The notes beneath the pieces are model-generated. The model did no database searches. It saw nothing but the letters and a program-made list of their open reading frames with translations, and was not told the origin of the DNA. Of a stretch of 64,000 nucleotides of DNA, positions 39,801 through 49,408 are shown piece after piece (the stretch's first letter is position 1; each line of letters begins with the position of its first letter). Where the stretch lies: assembly GCA_029582265.1 (NCBI GenBank), contig CM055821.1:44087694-44151693 (forward strand), in the 5' to 3' direction. A program made the translations under genes and the position numbers. Source of the DNA: Zoroaster sp. YZ-2022 (lineage: Eukaryota > Echinodermata > Asteroidea > Forcipulatida > Zoroasteridae).

Positions 39801-42750
39801 AACCTGCGAGTTTCATCACAATAGGTGCTCACGTTTTTGAGAAAACAACAAATGTTGCATGTTTTTTGTGTTTTTTTCACATAGGGCTGTGCGTTTTCGG
39901 TTATTTCAGGAACCGGATACCTGAAATTTGAAATCTTTGGATAGCCGGGTACCCGTAAACAATTTTGTAAAAACATAAATACTCCTGAATGTATAAAATA
40001 ACCAATACAAACACAAGTTTCAAACAAAGGCAAGTTTGTTTGTTTGTTTATTATATCTTTATTCTGGATATCTCTTTCAATACAAAGTACTGGTCAAACA
40101 AGAGGTCCAGATTAAAACATTATTGTATTCTACACTACATGTATTTAAAATGTACAAAAGTATATACAAGATATATTTACAGTATGTGTACATAATATAC
40201 ACAGTCATAACATAGTATTAGGTTTAAAAGTGTAAACATATAAATGTACATTAGGCCTATATATCAATATACATGAAATCATAATATGTCAGCATTAGTG
40301 AGTACTGATGGCATTTTTAAAAATGTGTAGTCATGGTACTCAAGTTGAGCCGAATGTCATTTGACAACTTATTCCAGCGATTTACAGCTCTAAAGTGGAA
40401 TGACCGTCTACCTGGATTAGTTTTCCATGGTGGAAGAAGTAAACATTTAAATGTTTGACTCCGTGTACCCTTGGAATGGGCAGAATCACTGAATAAGAAA
40501 TTTGACGATAAATATGAAGGTGCATTGCCTTGTAAACATTTAAATGTTGTGATAAGAAGTTGGTCATTCCATCTTTGTTCTAATTTATTCCAGCTAAGTT
40601 TAGTCATTAGATCGTTAACTGAAGTACGACTGTCAGCAGAGAGCAATATTCTGGCAAGCTTATTATGAAGAATTTGAAGAGAATTAGAATATTGAGCATT
40701 ACAGTTAGACCAAACAGAACTACAATAATCAAAAAGAGGCATAACAAGAGCATTGCCAAGCAAATTCAGAGTAGACGAAGGAAGATAATATTTGATTCTT
40801 TGAATTATACCAATACGTTTGGATACATTAGAAGTTAATTGATCAATATGATTACTCCATGTTAGTTGTGGGTCAAAAGCAACACCCAAGTATTTAAAAT
40901 TGTCCACTCTTTCAATTATATCTGTATCATATGTAAGGGAAATATTCTTGAAGTTTTGTAATGTGTGTTTAGTTCCAAATATCATGAGCAAGTATGTGAA
41001 TGGTTGTCTGTTGTTACTTCTAAAGCCTTCATCTATTAGTTTTCTTCATTTTGTTAGCAAAAAATCAGAGACTTTTATTATTTTGTGTGGCTTTAAATGT
41101 TCAATCGGAATTTTAAAAAGTCGTTTATGGGTAATTGGAACCGAAAAATGGAACCGGGTAATGACATTTTCGGTCAGGTATCTGGGTATCCAGATACCCG
41201 GCACAACCTTAGTTTCACAAAAAGTCTCTGTCCAGCAACTGTTTGTTTATTCGACATACATGTAACAATTCCTTTTTTCTCTAGCATTTCAGACTGAATC
41301 ATTTATCAGGGTGATTGGTACAAGTACCAACTTTTTAAAAAGCATACTTTATGATGATCATTCACTTAATTTGATAATCTGGAAATTACCGATGTTGTAC
41401 CTTCCTTTTTAAGAAGAAAATAATGAAAATGCTTTCAGAAATATTGATCAGCAAACACTAACTTCATATTCATTCTGATGTCAGAATAATCGAGGATGAC
41501 TATAGATTCTTAAACATGATAGCACCTTCGACAGAAAATATTTCAAGGAATGTCACCCTCATTGTCTTTCTTAACAGCATTCATCAGATTAATCAGCAAC
41601 GGTGCCCGATATCGGAATATGAGGTTATCATCTATTTTTTTTGTATGCTTTGCAGGAAGTTGAGTTGATAGAGGAACCAGAATGCTGTGATGTCTTCCCT
41701 GCATTTCTAAAGTTCCTATACAGCTGTCACATTGTCCTGACTGTTGAGAACACCCTCCCCATCCTCATGCTTGCCGACAAGTACAATGTAAGTGACCTAC
41801 GACTAGTCTGCATCAACTTCGCCACAAAGAGTATCATCCCCAAATTACCACTCAAGGATGTGTTTCACGTCTGGTATCAGTACGCCACAAAATGCTACCA
41901 CCGTTGTCTAATCTTGTCCTGCATCGCAGCCCTCTCGCCCAAGGCCGACGACATCATGTCCCTGCCGGAGTGGAACCAGGAGTGGCTGGCACTCGACGTC
42001 GAACAGTTGATTCAGTTCCTGAAGAGCTCGGACCTGACCATCAGGAATGAGCTGACCTTGTTCAGAGCCCTGGTCAAGTGGATTGAGTCCCCCAAGCATC
42101 CCGATCGGCAGAGCAAGCAGGAGGAGCTTCTCCAGCAGATGATTAGCTACATCCGCTTCCCAATGATGATCCCAGAGCAGTTGGAACAGCTGGAGCATCA
42201 TCGTATGGTTGAGCTTCATCCAGGGCTGTTCATCCCTTACCTCCTACAGGCCTACAAATACAATGCAATCTCCCTGGAGGCGAGGTGCGTCAACAAGGAA
42301 TTCATGTCTGCAAGTTTCCTCCTACGGAATTACACAGACCTGCGTTGGGACAAGCGCATCGTTTTATCCGGTTACTCCCACTTTGGGAGACTCGCTGAAG
42401 TCATGCCACGGTTTTCCACGCGATCCTCGTCATACCCACACACCAGCTGGGACTGGGAATTGAAAATATATCCCAAGGGTTCATCCACGAATAATGAGGA
42501 TTTCCGCGTCGTTCTGTACTCGAATGTCGTCCTGGATCTGCCTCGGCCGATGGAGTACATGATCTCGATGGTGAACAGTGAAAACGTGCTGGTATCCGTT
42601 TCGGGCAAGAAGAACTTCACAAAGTCGCGGTACACAGCGGACTCGGATCTGGACAAGAAGGTTTCGGTGGACGAGCTGTCAACACCGAATTCCCGCTTTC
42701 TGGTGAACGATAACGCCATACTGCAAGTCATGTTCAAACCACTGCAGTGA
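33517..42750 (+). CDS. BTBD17: BTB-BACK protein, BTBD17/TANGO10-like (two coding exons)
   Basis: Coding exons 33517-33861 and 41656-42750 join in phase 0 to give 479 aa. Layout: disordered N-terminus to about residue 60; BTB/POZ about 66-170 (LLSDIKLRVG, SAHKLILVRSSEVFERMF, FLKFLYSCHIVLTVEN, LADKYNV); BACK about 180-300 (WYQYATKCYHRCLI); C-terminal TRAF-like domain from about 330 (WDWELKIYPKG .. FLVNDNAILQVMFKPLQ), matching BTBD17 order. BTB-BACK proteins commonly act as Cullin-3 substrate adaptors; that role is inferred. Unlike vertebrate BTBD17, no signal peptide is visible unless upstream exons add one. Exon 2 is clearly more GC-rich than its surroundings. A family name is better supported than strict orthology. 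Confidence 0.87.
33987..34203. mobile_element. Foldback mini-element (CAACAGGGCATGGAATCGG family)
   Basis: Ends AAAGGGGAAATATC and complement of AAAGGGACGATATT; arms contain CAACAGGGCATGGAATCGG and its inverse. This is the best preserved copy, in intron 1 of the BTB gene. Confidence 0.75.
34255..34382 (-). mobile_element. Penelope-like terminal module fragment
   Basis: Contains CGATCAGAGCATACTGATCG and TTGAGTTGTAACC, matching the module beside the GIY-YIG fragment at 36740-36790. Confidence 0.5.
34387..34778. mobile_element. TTAA mini-element with CCCTCCTGCTA ends
   Basis: TTAA (34383-34386) and TTAA (34779-34782); ends CCCTCCTGCTATC and GTGTAGGAGAG. The interior differs from other copies and carries CCACTG/CAGTGG words. 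Confidence 0.65.
35247..35521. mobile_element. TTAA-family element (CCCTAC..CCTTCC), decayed right end
   Basis: TTAA (35243-35246), CCCTACCCCCC, CTTCCTGAATCCTCCAAAATCC at the left, and its complement GGAGGATTTTGCAGGATTTG at the right before GTTAA. Confidence 0.6.
35928..35997 (-). repeat. tRNA-like sequence
   Basis: Minus-strand A box region TCTGGTTGGTACAGCACTGG and B box GGTTCGAGTCC. Arms are too imperfect for a functional tRNA; it is flanked by repeat-like DNA. Confidence 0.4.
36655..37485 (-). mobile_element. Penelope-like element fragment with inverted terminal modules
   Basis: Minus strand encodes a GIY-YIG nuclease domain (CGKVYIGETKRNLPIRLKEH at about 37342-37285). It is flanked by inverted copies of a module containing AGTTCTTTTCAGAACTAATT and CATGGTGTCACCGCAATTAG (36660-36765 and 37365-37480). 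GIY-YIG C-termini of this kind are characteristic of Penelope-like retroelements. No RT domain is present. Confidence 0.78.
37057..37360 (-). pseudogene. GIY-YIG endonuclease domain of a Penelope-like element
   Basis: Open for about 100 codons: IPCECGKVYIGETKRN, then HGRRGDFEKSAIVKHS, WQAAQLITP, REAIEIVKH. It lacks the upstream reverse transcriptase, so cannot act autonomously. Confidence 0.75.
37501..37681. mobile_element. PIF/Harbinger-type mini-element, short member
   Basis: TTA (37498-37500), GGCAAAAAAAAGTCTCCAG at the left, CAGACTTTTTTTTTTTGGACC at the right, TTA (37682-37684). An internal deletion form of the 9914 family. Confidence 0.75.
37690..39870. other. BTB-gene intron: interspersed repeat and unassigned DNA
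   Basis: 38565-38900 is a CATCCCTTGAAATAT-family repeat (ATACACTATTGGTAATC start, CCACGTTGGAATGAAT middle). 38310-38334 is an (ACATGT)n run. Nothing else recognised. Confidence 0.5.
40028..41080 (-). mobile_element. LINE 3' fragment nested in hAT mini-element
   Basis: Encodes the region after the RT catalytic core (VDNFKYLGVAFDPQLTWSNH; LVMPLFDYCSSVWSNC; RSFHFRAVNRWNKLSNDIR), typical of Jockey/CR1-type RT C-termini. The tail is A-rich with (AAAC)n on the minus strand. Confidence 0.8.
40317..40991 (-). pseudogene. Reverse transcriptase C-terminal fragment
   Basis: An uninterrupted frame of about 225 codons without the YADD palm motif. It has no start context of its own and is a 5'-truncated insertion. 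Confidence 0.78.
41656..42750 (+). CDS. BTBD17: BTBD17-like exon 2 (BTB second half, BACK, TRAF-like C-terminus)
   Basis: Acceptor TTTGCAG precedes GAA GTT GAG; the reading frame is open for 364 codons to TGA at 42748-42750. It encodes EVELIEEPECCDVFPAFLKF onward, completing the BTB domain, then BACK and the C-terminal domain in a single exon. Confidence 0.93.
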   Translation, partial: EVELIEEPECCDVFPAFLKFLYSCHIVLTVENTLPILMLADKYNVSDLRLVCINFATKSIIPKLPLKDVFHVWYQYATKCYHRCLILSCIAALSPKADDIMSLPEWNQEWLALDVEQLIQFLKSSDLTIRNELTLFRALVKWIESPKHPDRQSKQEELLQQMISYIRFPMMIPEQLEQLEHHRMVELHPGLFIPYLLQAYKYNAISLEARCVNKEFMSASFLLRNYTDLRWDKRIVLSGYSHFGRLAEVMPRFSTRSSSYPHTSWDWELKIYPKGSSTNNEDFRVVLYSNVVLDLPRPMEYMISMVNSENVLVSVSGKKNFTKSRYTADSDLDKKVSVDELSTPNSRFLVNDNAILQVMFKPLQ

Positions 42751-43690
42751 CAGAACCAGTTCAGATAAAAAAAAATGTTTTAAAATAATTCCAGGCCAAT
42801 AGAGAACAAACCAAATCATCAAGGTTACCAAAGCACTGTAATATGCATCTACGTATGTCCTGTGAAACTTAGCTGTTGAAAGTCTGTGCTGTTATTTGTG
42901 AGAAAGTTAATACTAGCCCAGGAACACTACATGTAACTGATATTTTGGCCTTAACTCGGACATTATGAGGTTTGTTGCCACTATTTTGCCGGGCGATAGT
43001 GCAAGCAAATGATAGAATTAAACATTCGACAAAATGGTAATATATTGTGCAAGAGTTACTAACTGTTGGAAACTGCATGAAATGATTTCTATATAAGTGA
43101 CCAAAGTTTTGTTAACATTAATTCACTGAGTGAATATGCATGAAACTACTAACAGAAGGATATACTGCACTCGGTGAGGATATATGTGTTGTGTAACATC
43201 TTGCCAAATGAATCTCTGAAGATTGTTGACTAAAAAGGAATTAAAAGTGAAAAAACTAACACAATGATTTGTGTCATGAAAAGACTCCAAAGGAGCTAAA
43301 CATCTTCATATATTGCAGTGTTTGTGTACGTATCCATACATGCCTTTCACTTAACTCAGGAAATATATGTGGATTTCAAGCAAACGATTTAATTATGTGC
43401 GGCACGAAACAGCTGAAAGCATGTCAACAGTTCTGATCTATTTTTGTATTGCGTGATGAAGAGTCGTCAAGCTTAACTATATAGGGTTCATTGTCAGTCA
43501 ACAAAGTCAGTGCAGTTGTGTCAAGCAGTTTGTTGTTTTGTAAACCAAATCTCCCTGTTTCTCTCACTACCGTCCATCAGAATGAAAACGGCAGATCTGA
43601 GGTACAGTCTGCAAGGACACAATAACAACTTTTGAAATAGAGGGGTTCAAGTATGGTAGCTTCTCTCTGATGACTAGTGAGAGAATATTC
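42751..43690 (+). other. Probable 3' UTR and downstream flank of BTBD17-like gene
   Basis: No conserved coding and few recognisable repeats, unlike nearly all surrounding DNA. ATTAAA-type poly(A) signals occur near 43018 and 43239, but the end of the transcript cannot be fixed. Confidence 0.35.
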
Positions 43691-43726
43691 TAGTAATAAT
43701 CATCTGTACTTTGATTTAGAGTAATG

Positions 43727-44052
43727 TGGGGTGCCATGGTCGAGCGGTTTAGTGCATCGGATTTGTGTTCTGATGGCTGAGTTGTCAGAGTGTGTGGGTT
43801 CGAAGCCTTGCTGCGACCATGGTGCTTGTGTCCTTGAGCAAGACACTTTACCATAATTGCTGCGAGGGCCGAATTGAACCCAGCCACTGGGGATGTACAA
43901 GCCAGTGCATGCTTTGTGCCGGTCCCAAGCCCGGATAAATGGGAGGGTTGTGTCAGGAAGGGCATCCGGCATAAAACCTATGCCAAATCAAATATGCGGA
44001 TCATGATCCGCTGTGGCGACCCCTAACGGGAGCAGCCGAAAGAGGACAACAA
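43727..44052 (+). mobile_element. SINE head fused to a different 3' tail
   Basis: The first 135 bp are the tRNA-like SINE head (GGTCGAGCGGTTTAGTGC, CTTGAGCAAGACACTTTACC). From about 43862 the body switches to another sequence (AGGAAGGGCATCCGGCATAAAA; ATCCGCTGTGGCGACCCC) resembling LINE-derived 3' tails seen in fish and invertebrates. Confidence 0.7.
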
Positions 44053-44204
44053 CTTTGATTTAGAGTAATATATTGAATTATTCACTTACAAAAGGTGAAG
44101 TTAATTGTATCACCCCTCCCCCTCCCCCCCCAATGATATTTGTTATGGCTATCTAGCAAGTGCAATTTCGCAAGGTAATATTTGGTAATTTCAAAAGTAA
44201 CCAA

Positions 44205-44520
44205 TTAGTCAAAATTTAATGTGTAACTTATTTGGTGTAAAGCTGATGATGGTATCAATCATACCTAGAAATGATTTTTTTTTTCTGAAAAGTGAAATTA
44301 TTGCCAATATGTTTTTGGAAAAAAGTTATCTTTCCAACATCAACATTAAAATGAATACGGAAAATCTGAATAAATTTCACTCTTTTCTTGTTGACGACAC
44401 AACGTAATAAGTTGAAACTTTGACAGGTTAGTTGTCTAATGTTTAAAGTATATAATCTTGATTCAAAAAGAGTAAGCATACTTGTAGAAGAAGTTTTTTT
44501 TTAACAACATTGCATCACAC
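44205..44520 (+). repeat. Interspersed repeat, CATCCCTTGAAATAT family (diverged)
   Basis: Shares GCTGATGATGGTATCAATC, the ACACAACGTAATAAG segment and TTGATTCAAAAAGAGTAAGC with other copies. Confidence 0.55.
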
Positions 44521-44763
44521 TAAAAATGATATTTTTGCCGTAATCTTCTGTGAGCAACGTGGTACCACATTAACTGGAAGATTTGTCAAAATAGACTTGC
44601 ATTATTTATTAAGCTAAAATGAAAACAATGCAAAAAGTATAACAAATGGTATGTGATTTTTATGCTAGTAATATTTATTTTTCGTAAGGATTGTAGAATT
44701 GCCCAAACTTCTATGTATTGATTGATTTAAACGGAATTAGTAGAAAATTGTTTTTCCTTTAGA

Positions 44764-45652
44764 CCTAACCCCCTAGGCTCATTTTCTAGAAACCTTCCAA
44801 AATCCTCCAAAATCAACCGGTGTTCTATTTTGTGTGGTGCCCACTGCCTAAATCCTCCAAAATCAACCGGTGTTCTATTTTGTGTGGTGCCCACTGCCTA
44901 AATCCTCCAAAATCAACCAGTGTTCTATTTTGTGTGGTGCCCACTGCCTAAATCCTCCAAAATCAACCGGTGTTCTACATGTATTTTGTGTGGTGCCCAC
45001 TGCCTAAATCCTCCAAAATCAACCGGTGTTCTATTTTGTGTGGTGCCCACTGCCTAAATCCTCCAAAATCAACCGGTGTTCTATTTTGTGTGGTGCCCAC
45101 TGCCTAAATCCTCCAAAATCAACCGGTGTTCTATTTTGTGTGGTGCCCACTGCCTAAATCCTCCAAAATCAACCGGTGTTCTACATGTATTTTGTGTGGT
45201 GCCCACTGCCAAACTCCTCCAAAATCAACCAACGTTACATTGGGCCATCCTGCCAAACTCCTCCAAAATCAACCCAAAAAAAATTTCTCACCTGCCAAAC
45301 TCCTCCAAAATCAACCAAGACAAATTTTCTGACCTGCCAAACTCCTCCAAAATCAACCAACGTTACATTGGGCCATCCTGCCAAACTCCTCCAAAATCAA
45401 CCAAGAAAAATTTCCTAACCTGCCAAAATCCTCCAAAATCAACCAACAAAAATTTCTGACCTGCCAAACTCCTCCAAAATCAACCAACGTTACATTGGGC
45501 CATCCTGCCAAACTCCTCCAAAATCAACCAAGAAAAATTTCCTAACCTGCCAAAATCCTCCAAAATCAACCCAAAAAAAATTTCTAACCTGCCAAAATCA
45601 ACCAGAATCAACCAAATCCTCCGGTTGATTTTGGTTGAATTTGGAAGGTTAG
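44764..45652. mobile_element. CCTAACC element enclosing a 50-bp minisatellite
   Basis: Ends CCTAACCCCCTAGGC and GGAAGGTTAGGG followed by TTAG. The interior has about eight 50-bp units (ACCGGTGTTCTATTTTGTGT..CCTCCAAAATC), then shorter variant units (CTGCCAAACTCCTCCAAAAT), all sharing CTCCAAAATCAACC. Near the right end GGTTGATTTTGGTTG is the inverse of the unit core. Confidence 0.75.
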
Positions 45653-45816
45653 GGTTAGAGAATAGTTTTATAAAAGTCAGTGTTTCAATAAAAAGAAAAT
45701 TCTGCCCAGATTTTCCCCCATGAATATAATTAATTTATGTGATATCATCTCAGTTTATTAAATCATCTCAGCTATAACAACCTCAAAAAACGTGGGTGTG
45801 TTTTTTAGCTTATTAA

Positions 45817-46091
45817 CCCTCCTACTATAGGTCAAAATCAGTCAGCTGCCTGTTTTGACTGTTGACCCAAATGTGCACACAGGGGCATTTTTGACTCATT
45901 TTGACCACCCTCAACAATACCAGACAATGCTTTTACCAGTCAAAAACGGTCGACTCATTTTGACCTGTAAATGTACATGTACTTACTACACGTAAGGTTT
46001 GACAGTGTTAAACTTTTAAGTGCACTAGATATACCTTGGCAAGTATATATAAAGATTTTGACTGATTTTGACCCTTGTAGTAGTAGGAGGG
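45817..46091. mobile_element. TTAA mini-element (CCCTCCTACTA family)
   Basis: TTAA at 45813-45816 and 46092-46095. Ends CCCTCCTACTATAGG and TAGTAGTAGGAGGG; GTCAAAA/TTTTGAC interior. Confidence 0.82.
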
Positions 46092-46109
46092 TTAAAGGGA
46101 AGGTTAATA

Positions 46110-46480
46110 AAGGGATTTAAAAAATTAGTGAATTATCAGAAATCTAACTTGTGAAGTTAGTAAAGGTAGCAATCATCCTGAACAAATTATTATGTCTGAA
46201 GTGCTCTCATTTCATAGAAAACATAAACAAATAAATGGCACATTTACAAAAGAAAGTTGCCAACTGTGACTTCATGCTCCATATGTTATCTGTAAAAAAT
46301 AAATTGTGTATGCTTTTTCACACTTGCCCCCATGACTAAGACTCTGCATTGAGCTGAAACTTTCACAGAATGATTGTCTGATGTATTCCTTTAATCAAAG
46401 AAAGTGTGTAAGCATATGTACCCATGTTGTAACCTTCCCTTTAATGTATCTTGATTCAAACAAAGTAAGTATACTCATAG
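46110..46480 (+). repeat. Interspersed repeat, CATCCCTTGAAATAT family
   Basis: Diverged copy ending in TTGATTCAAACAAAGTAAG. Similar pieces follow at 47230-47430 and 47925-48310, making this a local cluster. Confidence 0.5.
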
Positions 46481-46558
46481 AGGCAGTTTTGCTGACATAA
46501 CCAATGTTTGAATAATTGAATAATTGAATAAATAACCAATGTTATACATGTACCTTCC

Positions 46559-46908
46559 CTGGCCGAGCGGTCTAGCTTACCGGATTCAAGTTCTGGTGTT
46601 AGCAACATAATGTGGGTTCGAATCACGGCCGTGACACTTGTGTCCTTGAGCAAGACACTCAATCATAATTGCTTCTCTCCACCCAGGGGTTAAATGGGTA
46701 CCTGTAAAGGCAGAGTTGGTTTGCTCTATATGCGCTAGAAATGGCAGCAATTGAGCTGTATACTCCCCAGGGAGCTGAGATGGTTTCAGGAATGATTTAT
46801 GAGCCTTATGAGCAGGGATAATAATATAATGCGCCTTGAGCACCACTTAGTTGGTGGATACGTGCACTATATAAATCCACACATTATTATTATTATTATT
46901 ATTATTAA
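46559..46908 (+). mobile_element. SINE (tRNA-Leu-derived), full length
   Basis: Head GGCCGAGCGGTCTAGCTTAC, TTCAAGTTCTGGTG and GGGTTCGAATCAC; full body and (ATT)n tail. Confidence 0.9.
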
Positions 46909-47150
46909 TGTATCTTGATTCAGAGAGAGTAAGCATACATGTACTTATAGAAGCAGTTTTGCCAACATTACCAATGCTGTACCTTCCCTTCAATGTATAT
47001 CTTGATTCAAAGAGAGTAAGCATACTCATAGAAGCAGTTTTGCCAACATTACCAATGTTGTACCTTCCCTTCAATGTATATCTTGATTCAAAGAGAATAA
47101 GCATACTCATAAGAGACACATTTTCCAACATCACCAATGTTGTATCTTTC
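46905..47150 (+). repeat. ~81-bp tandem repeat, three units
   Basis: Units start AATGTATATCTTGATTCA at about 46907, 46991 and 47072 and contain AGTAAGCATAC and CCAACATTACCAATG. Derived from the 3' part of the CATCCCTTGAAATAT family. Confidence 0.75.
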
Positions 47151-47460
47151 CTTCAAGCACAAAGTGTTGATCAAATTGCAAGGCCTAAAGTCTTAACATT
47201 TAAATTCTTGAAAGTATTTATTTTTTAGAAGAGTAACAGTATTTTATATTAAGTGTGATACAACAGGGGTATCAGAATAGAGAATGGAAATTTAGGAAAG
47301 AGTACTCTTTCTCAACTCCACATCAGAATGAATACAAACCAACCTGAAGCATTTCCACTGTTTTCTAATGAATGACACAGTGTGGTAAGCAGAAACCTGT
47401 ATATGGCATGTCATATACCTTTTTTAAGCTAGAGCAATCTTGCTTTTCTTCTAAGGCCAC

Positions 47461-47795
47461 AGTTTAAGGCCACGTCTGAATTGATGGCTTTGGCTGCGGC
47501 TATGGCTGCGGCCATCGCTAAGATCAGCACGTTTGCCTATGCTTCAATGCATGGCGGCTATGGCCAAGATCAGCACGTTTGCCTATGCTTCAATGTATGG
47601 CGGCTATGGCTAAGATCAGCACGTTTGCCTATGCTTCAATGCATGGCGGCTATGGCTAAGATCAGCACGTTTGCCTATGCTTCAATGCATGGCGGCTATG
47701 GCTAAGATCAGCACGTTTGCCTATGCTTCAATGCTGGCAGACACGCTGATCTAGCCATTGCCGGAGCCATCAATTCGGATGCGGCTTACTCGTCC
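47461..47795. mobile_element. TIR element enclosing a 46-bp minisatellite
   Basis: Inverted ends GGCCACGTCTGAATTGATGG and GCCATCAATTCGGATGCGGC. The interior has five 46-bp units (CAGCACGTTTGCCTATGCTT at 47525, 47571, 47617, 47663 and 47709). Confidence 0.82.
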
Positions 47796-47799
47796 AAAC

Positions 47800-49400
47800 T
47801 GAGGCTGTCAAGAAAAAAAGGCTGGTCCCCTCTGTGTATTGTGAATCAGTATCTTTATGTATGTCTTGCATTCAGGGAACCTGACCAACATAGCTGTAGC
47901 ATGATACAGGTCTGTTATAGGAAAGGTACAACATTAGTAATTACCGGATTATAACAAAAACAAATTCATTTTTGAATGTGAATTTGATGTGACATTTGTA
48001 ATGGAAACAATTACTTAGAACAATATTGTTGTCTCTAAAGTGTTCTTCATTTCAGAGGTAACACAAAACTGCACATTTACTAAAAAGTTGCTGACTGCAA
48101 CTTTTTGCTCCAAGTGTGTTTATTTATAAATAAAAAAAATAAAAATAAATAAATAAAATACAAAAAATTGTGAATCGTTTTTCACACTTTTCTCATGACT
48201 TAGACTCCGGCATTGAGCTGTAACTTCCACAGTTTGGTTGTTTCATGTGTATCTTGATTTAAAGAAAGTAAGCTTACCCATATCAGCCAACATTAACAAT
48301 GTATCTTCCATTTTAGGGCATTTCTTACTTGAGGGGTGTTTTTTGGTAAAGTTGTTATTAAAACATGCAAATAATCTTAACATTTTCAACTCACAAACTA
48401 ACAGGGATTTATCTTCCCCTTGTTCACTAACAACAGTTCAACTCGAAACCCAATTTGAGGGTATTCTAGGATTATCAGTTTCCTGAAATTCAGTGTTTCT
48501 AAGTATTTCAAATATTCTAGAGCGCAAGCCATTCCAGTTACATATAATGTACTCAATAATGTAACCAAATGGTTTACTTATGTGAAATAAAGTAATCACG
48601 AATGATTGGGCGATAGGGAGTTAATTATGAAATTAACTTGATGTTTGGTTGTCATGTCAGGAAGCTGTAATGTACGTTACCGTATCTTGCTGTTTTGAAA
48701 TGAGTTTCTGCCATAAGTTGTCATTTGTTGTCATAAGTTGTCATTGTTTGGTTCTTCTGAATTTTCTTCTGATGGGTTTTTCTAGAACGAATAAGCCATT
48801 GAAGCTTTTAAAAAAGTTGTAAATCGGCAAATTGCACGGGTGGAGTGCATACCTGTGGAATGGGGTGAATTTCAAAACCTACATTTTTAAAATAAAATTA
48901 AAAATCAAAATATACACTTGTGCTCATAATGTTTGAGCCTTTCTCCCCCCCCCCGCCCCCCCTTTATTGCAAACTTCTACTTCTAGTTCATTTATTCTAA
49001 GCAAGTTGCAACACCTGTTTAAGAAAATCTTCATTATTAAGCATTGATCAGAAACGTTTATTTATTTATTTTAATATTTTTTTGGTTTGGCCTCCAATCT
49101 CTCATCAAAAAGGTATGTTTATTTCACCCAGCTCTATCTGTTACGGGTTCTTTGTGTTCATAGTTTTAATTGGTTCTTTGTGTATATTTCACGCAGGACA
49201 TTAATTTTATGTAATAATATTCAGTGCCTATATCCAGCGTTCAAATCAGAACCAACAGATTTGGATTCTTCTTATTGGTGCTGAAGCTTTAGTGATCGTC
49301 GCAAAATTGCAAAATAATAAATGGCTATAACTTATTGAATGCAAAACTAACATTCTTGTAGATCTGGTTTCCTTGTTCATGTTGTCCTTTGATTTATATA
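47800..49400. other. No gene recognised; scattered repeat pieces
   Basis: 47925-48310 is a diverged CATCCCTTGAAATAT-family piece and 48947-48963 a C-run. The remainder shows nothing recognisable. Confidence 0.35.
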
Positions 49401-49408
49401 CAGTATCA

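Larger units (their letters stand above)
39882..41211. mobile_element. hAT-type mini-element (TAGGGCTGTGC TIR) split by a LINE
   Basis: TIRs TAGGGCTGTGCGTTTTCGG and ATACCCGGCACAACCTTA, with 8-bp duplications TTTTCACA (39874-39881) and GTTTCACA (41212-41219). Roughly 1 kb of LINE sequence (about 40028-41080) is inserted in the middle. Confidence 0.8.

Noticed and set aside
41908..42219. Minus-strand open frame of 103 codons
   Set aside because: Shadow of BTBD17-like exon 2, whose plus-strand frame has clear domain homology.
45076..45459. Open frame with repeated PPKSTN / SSKIN
   Set aside because: Translation of the CTCCAAAATCAACC minisatellite.
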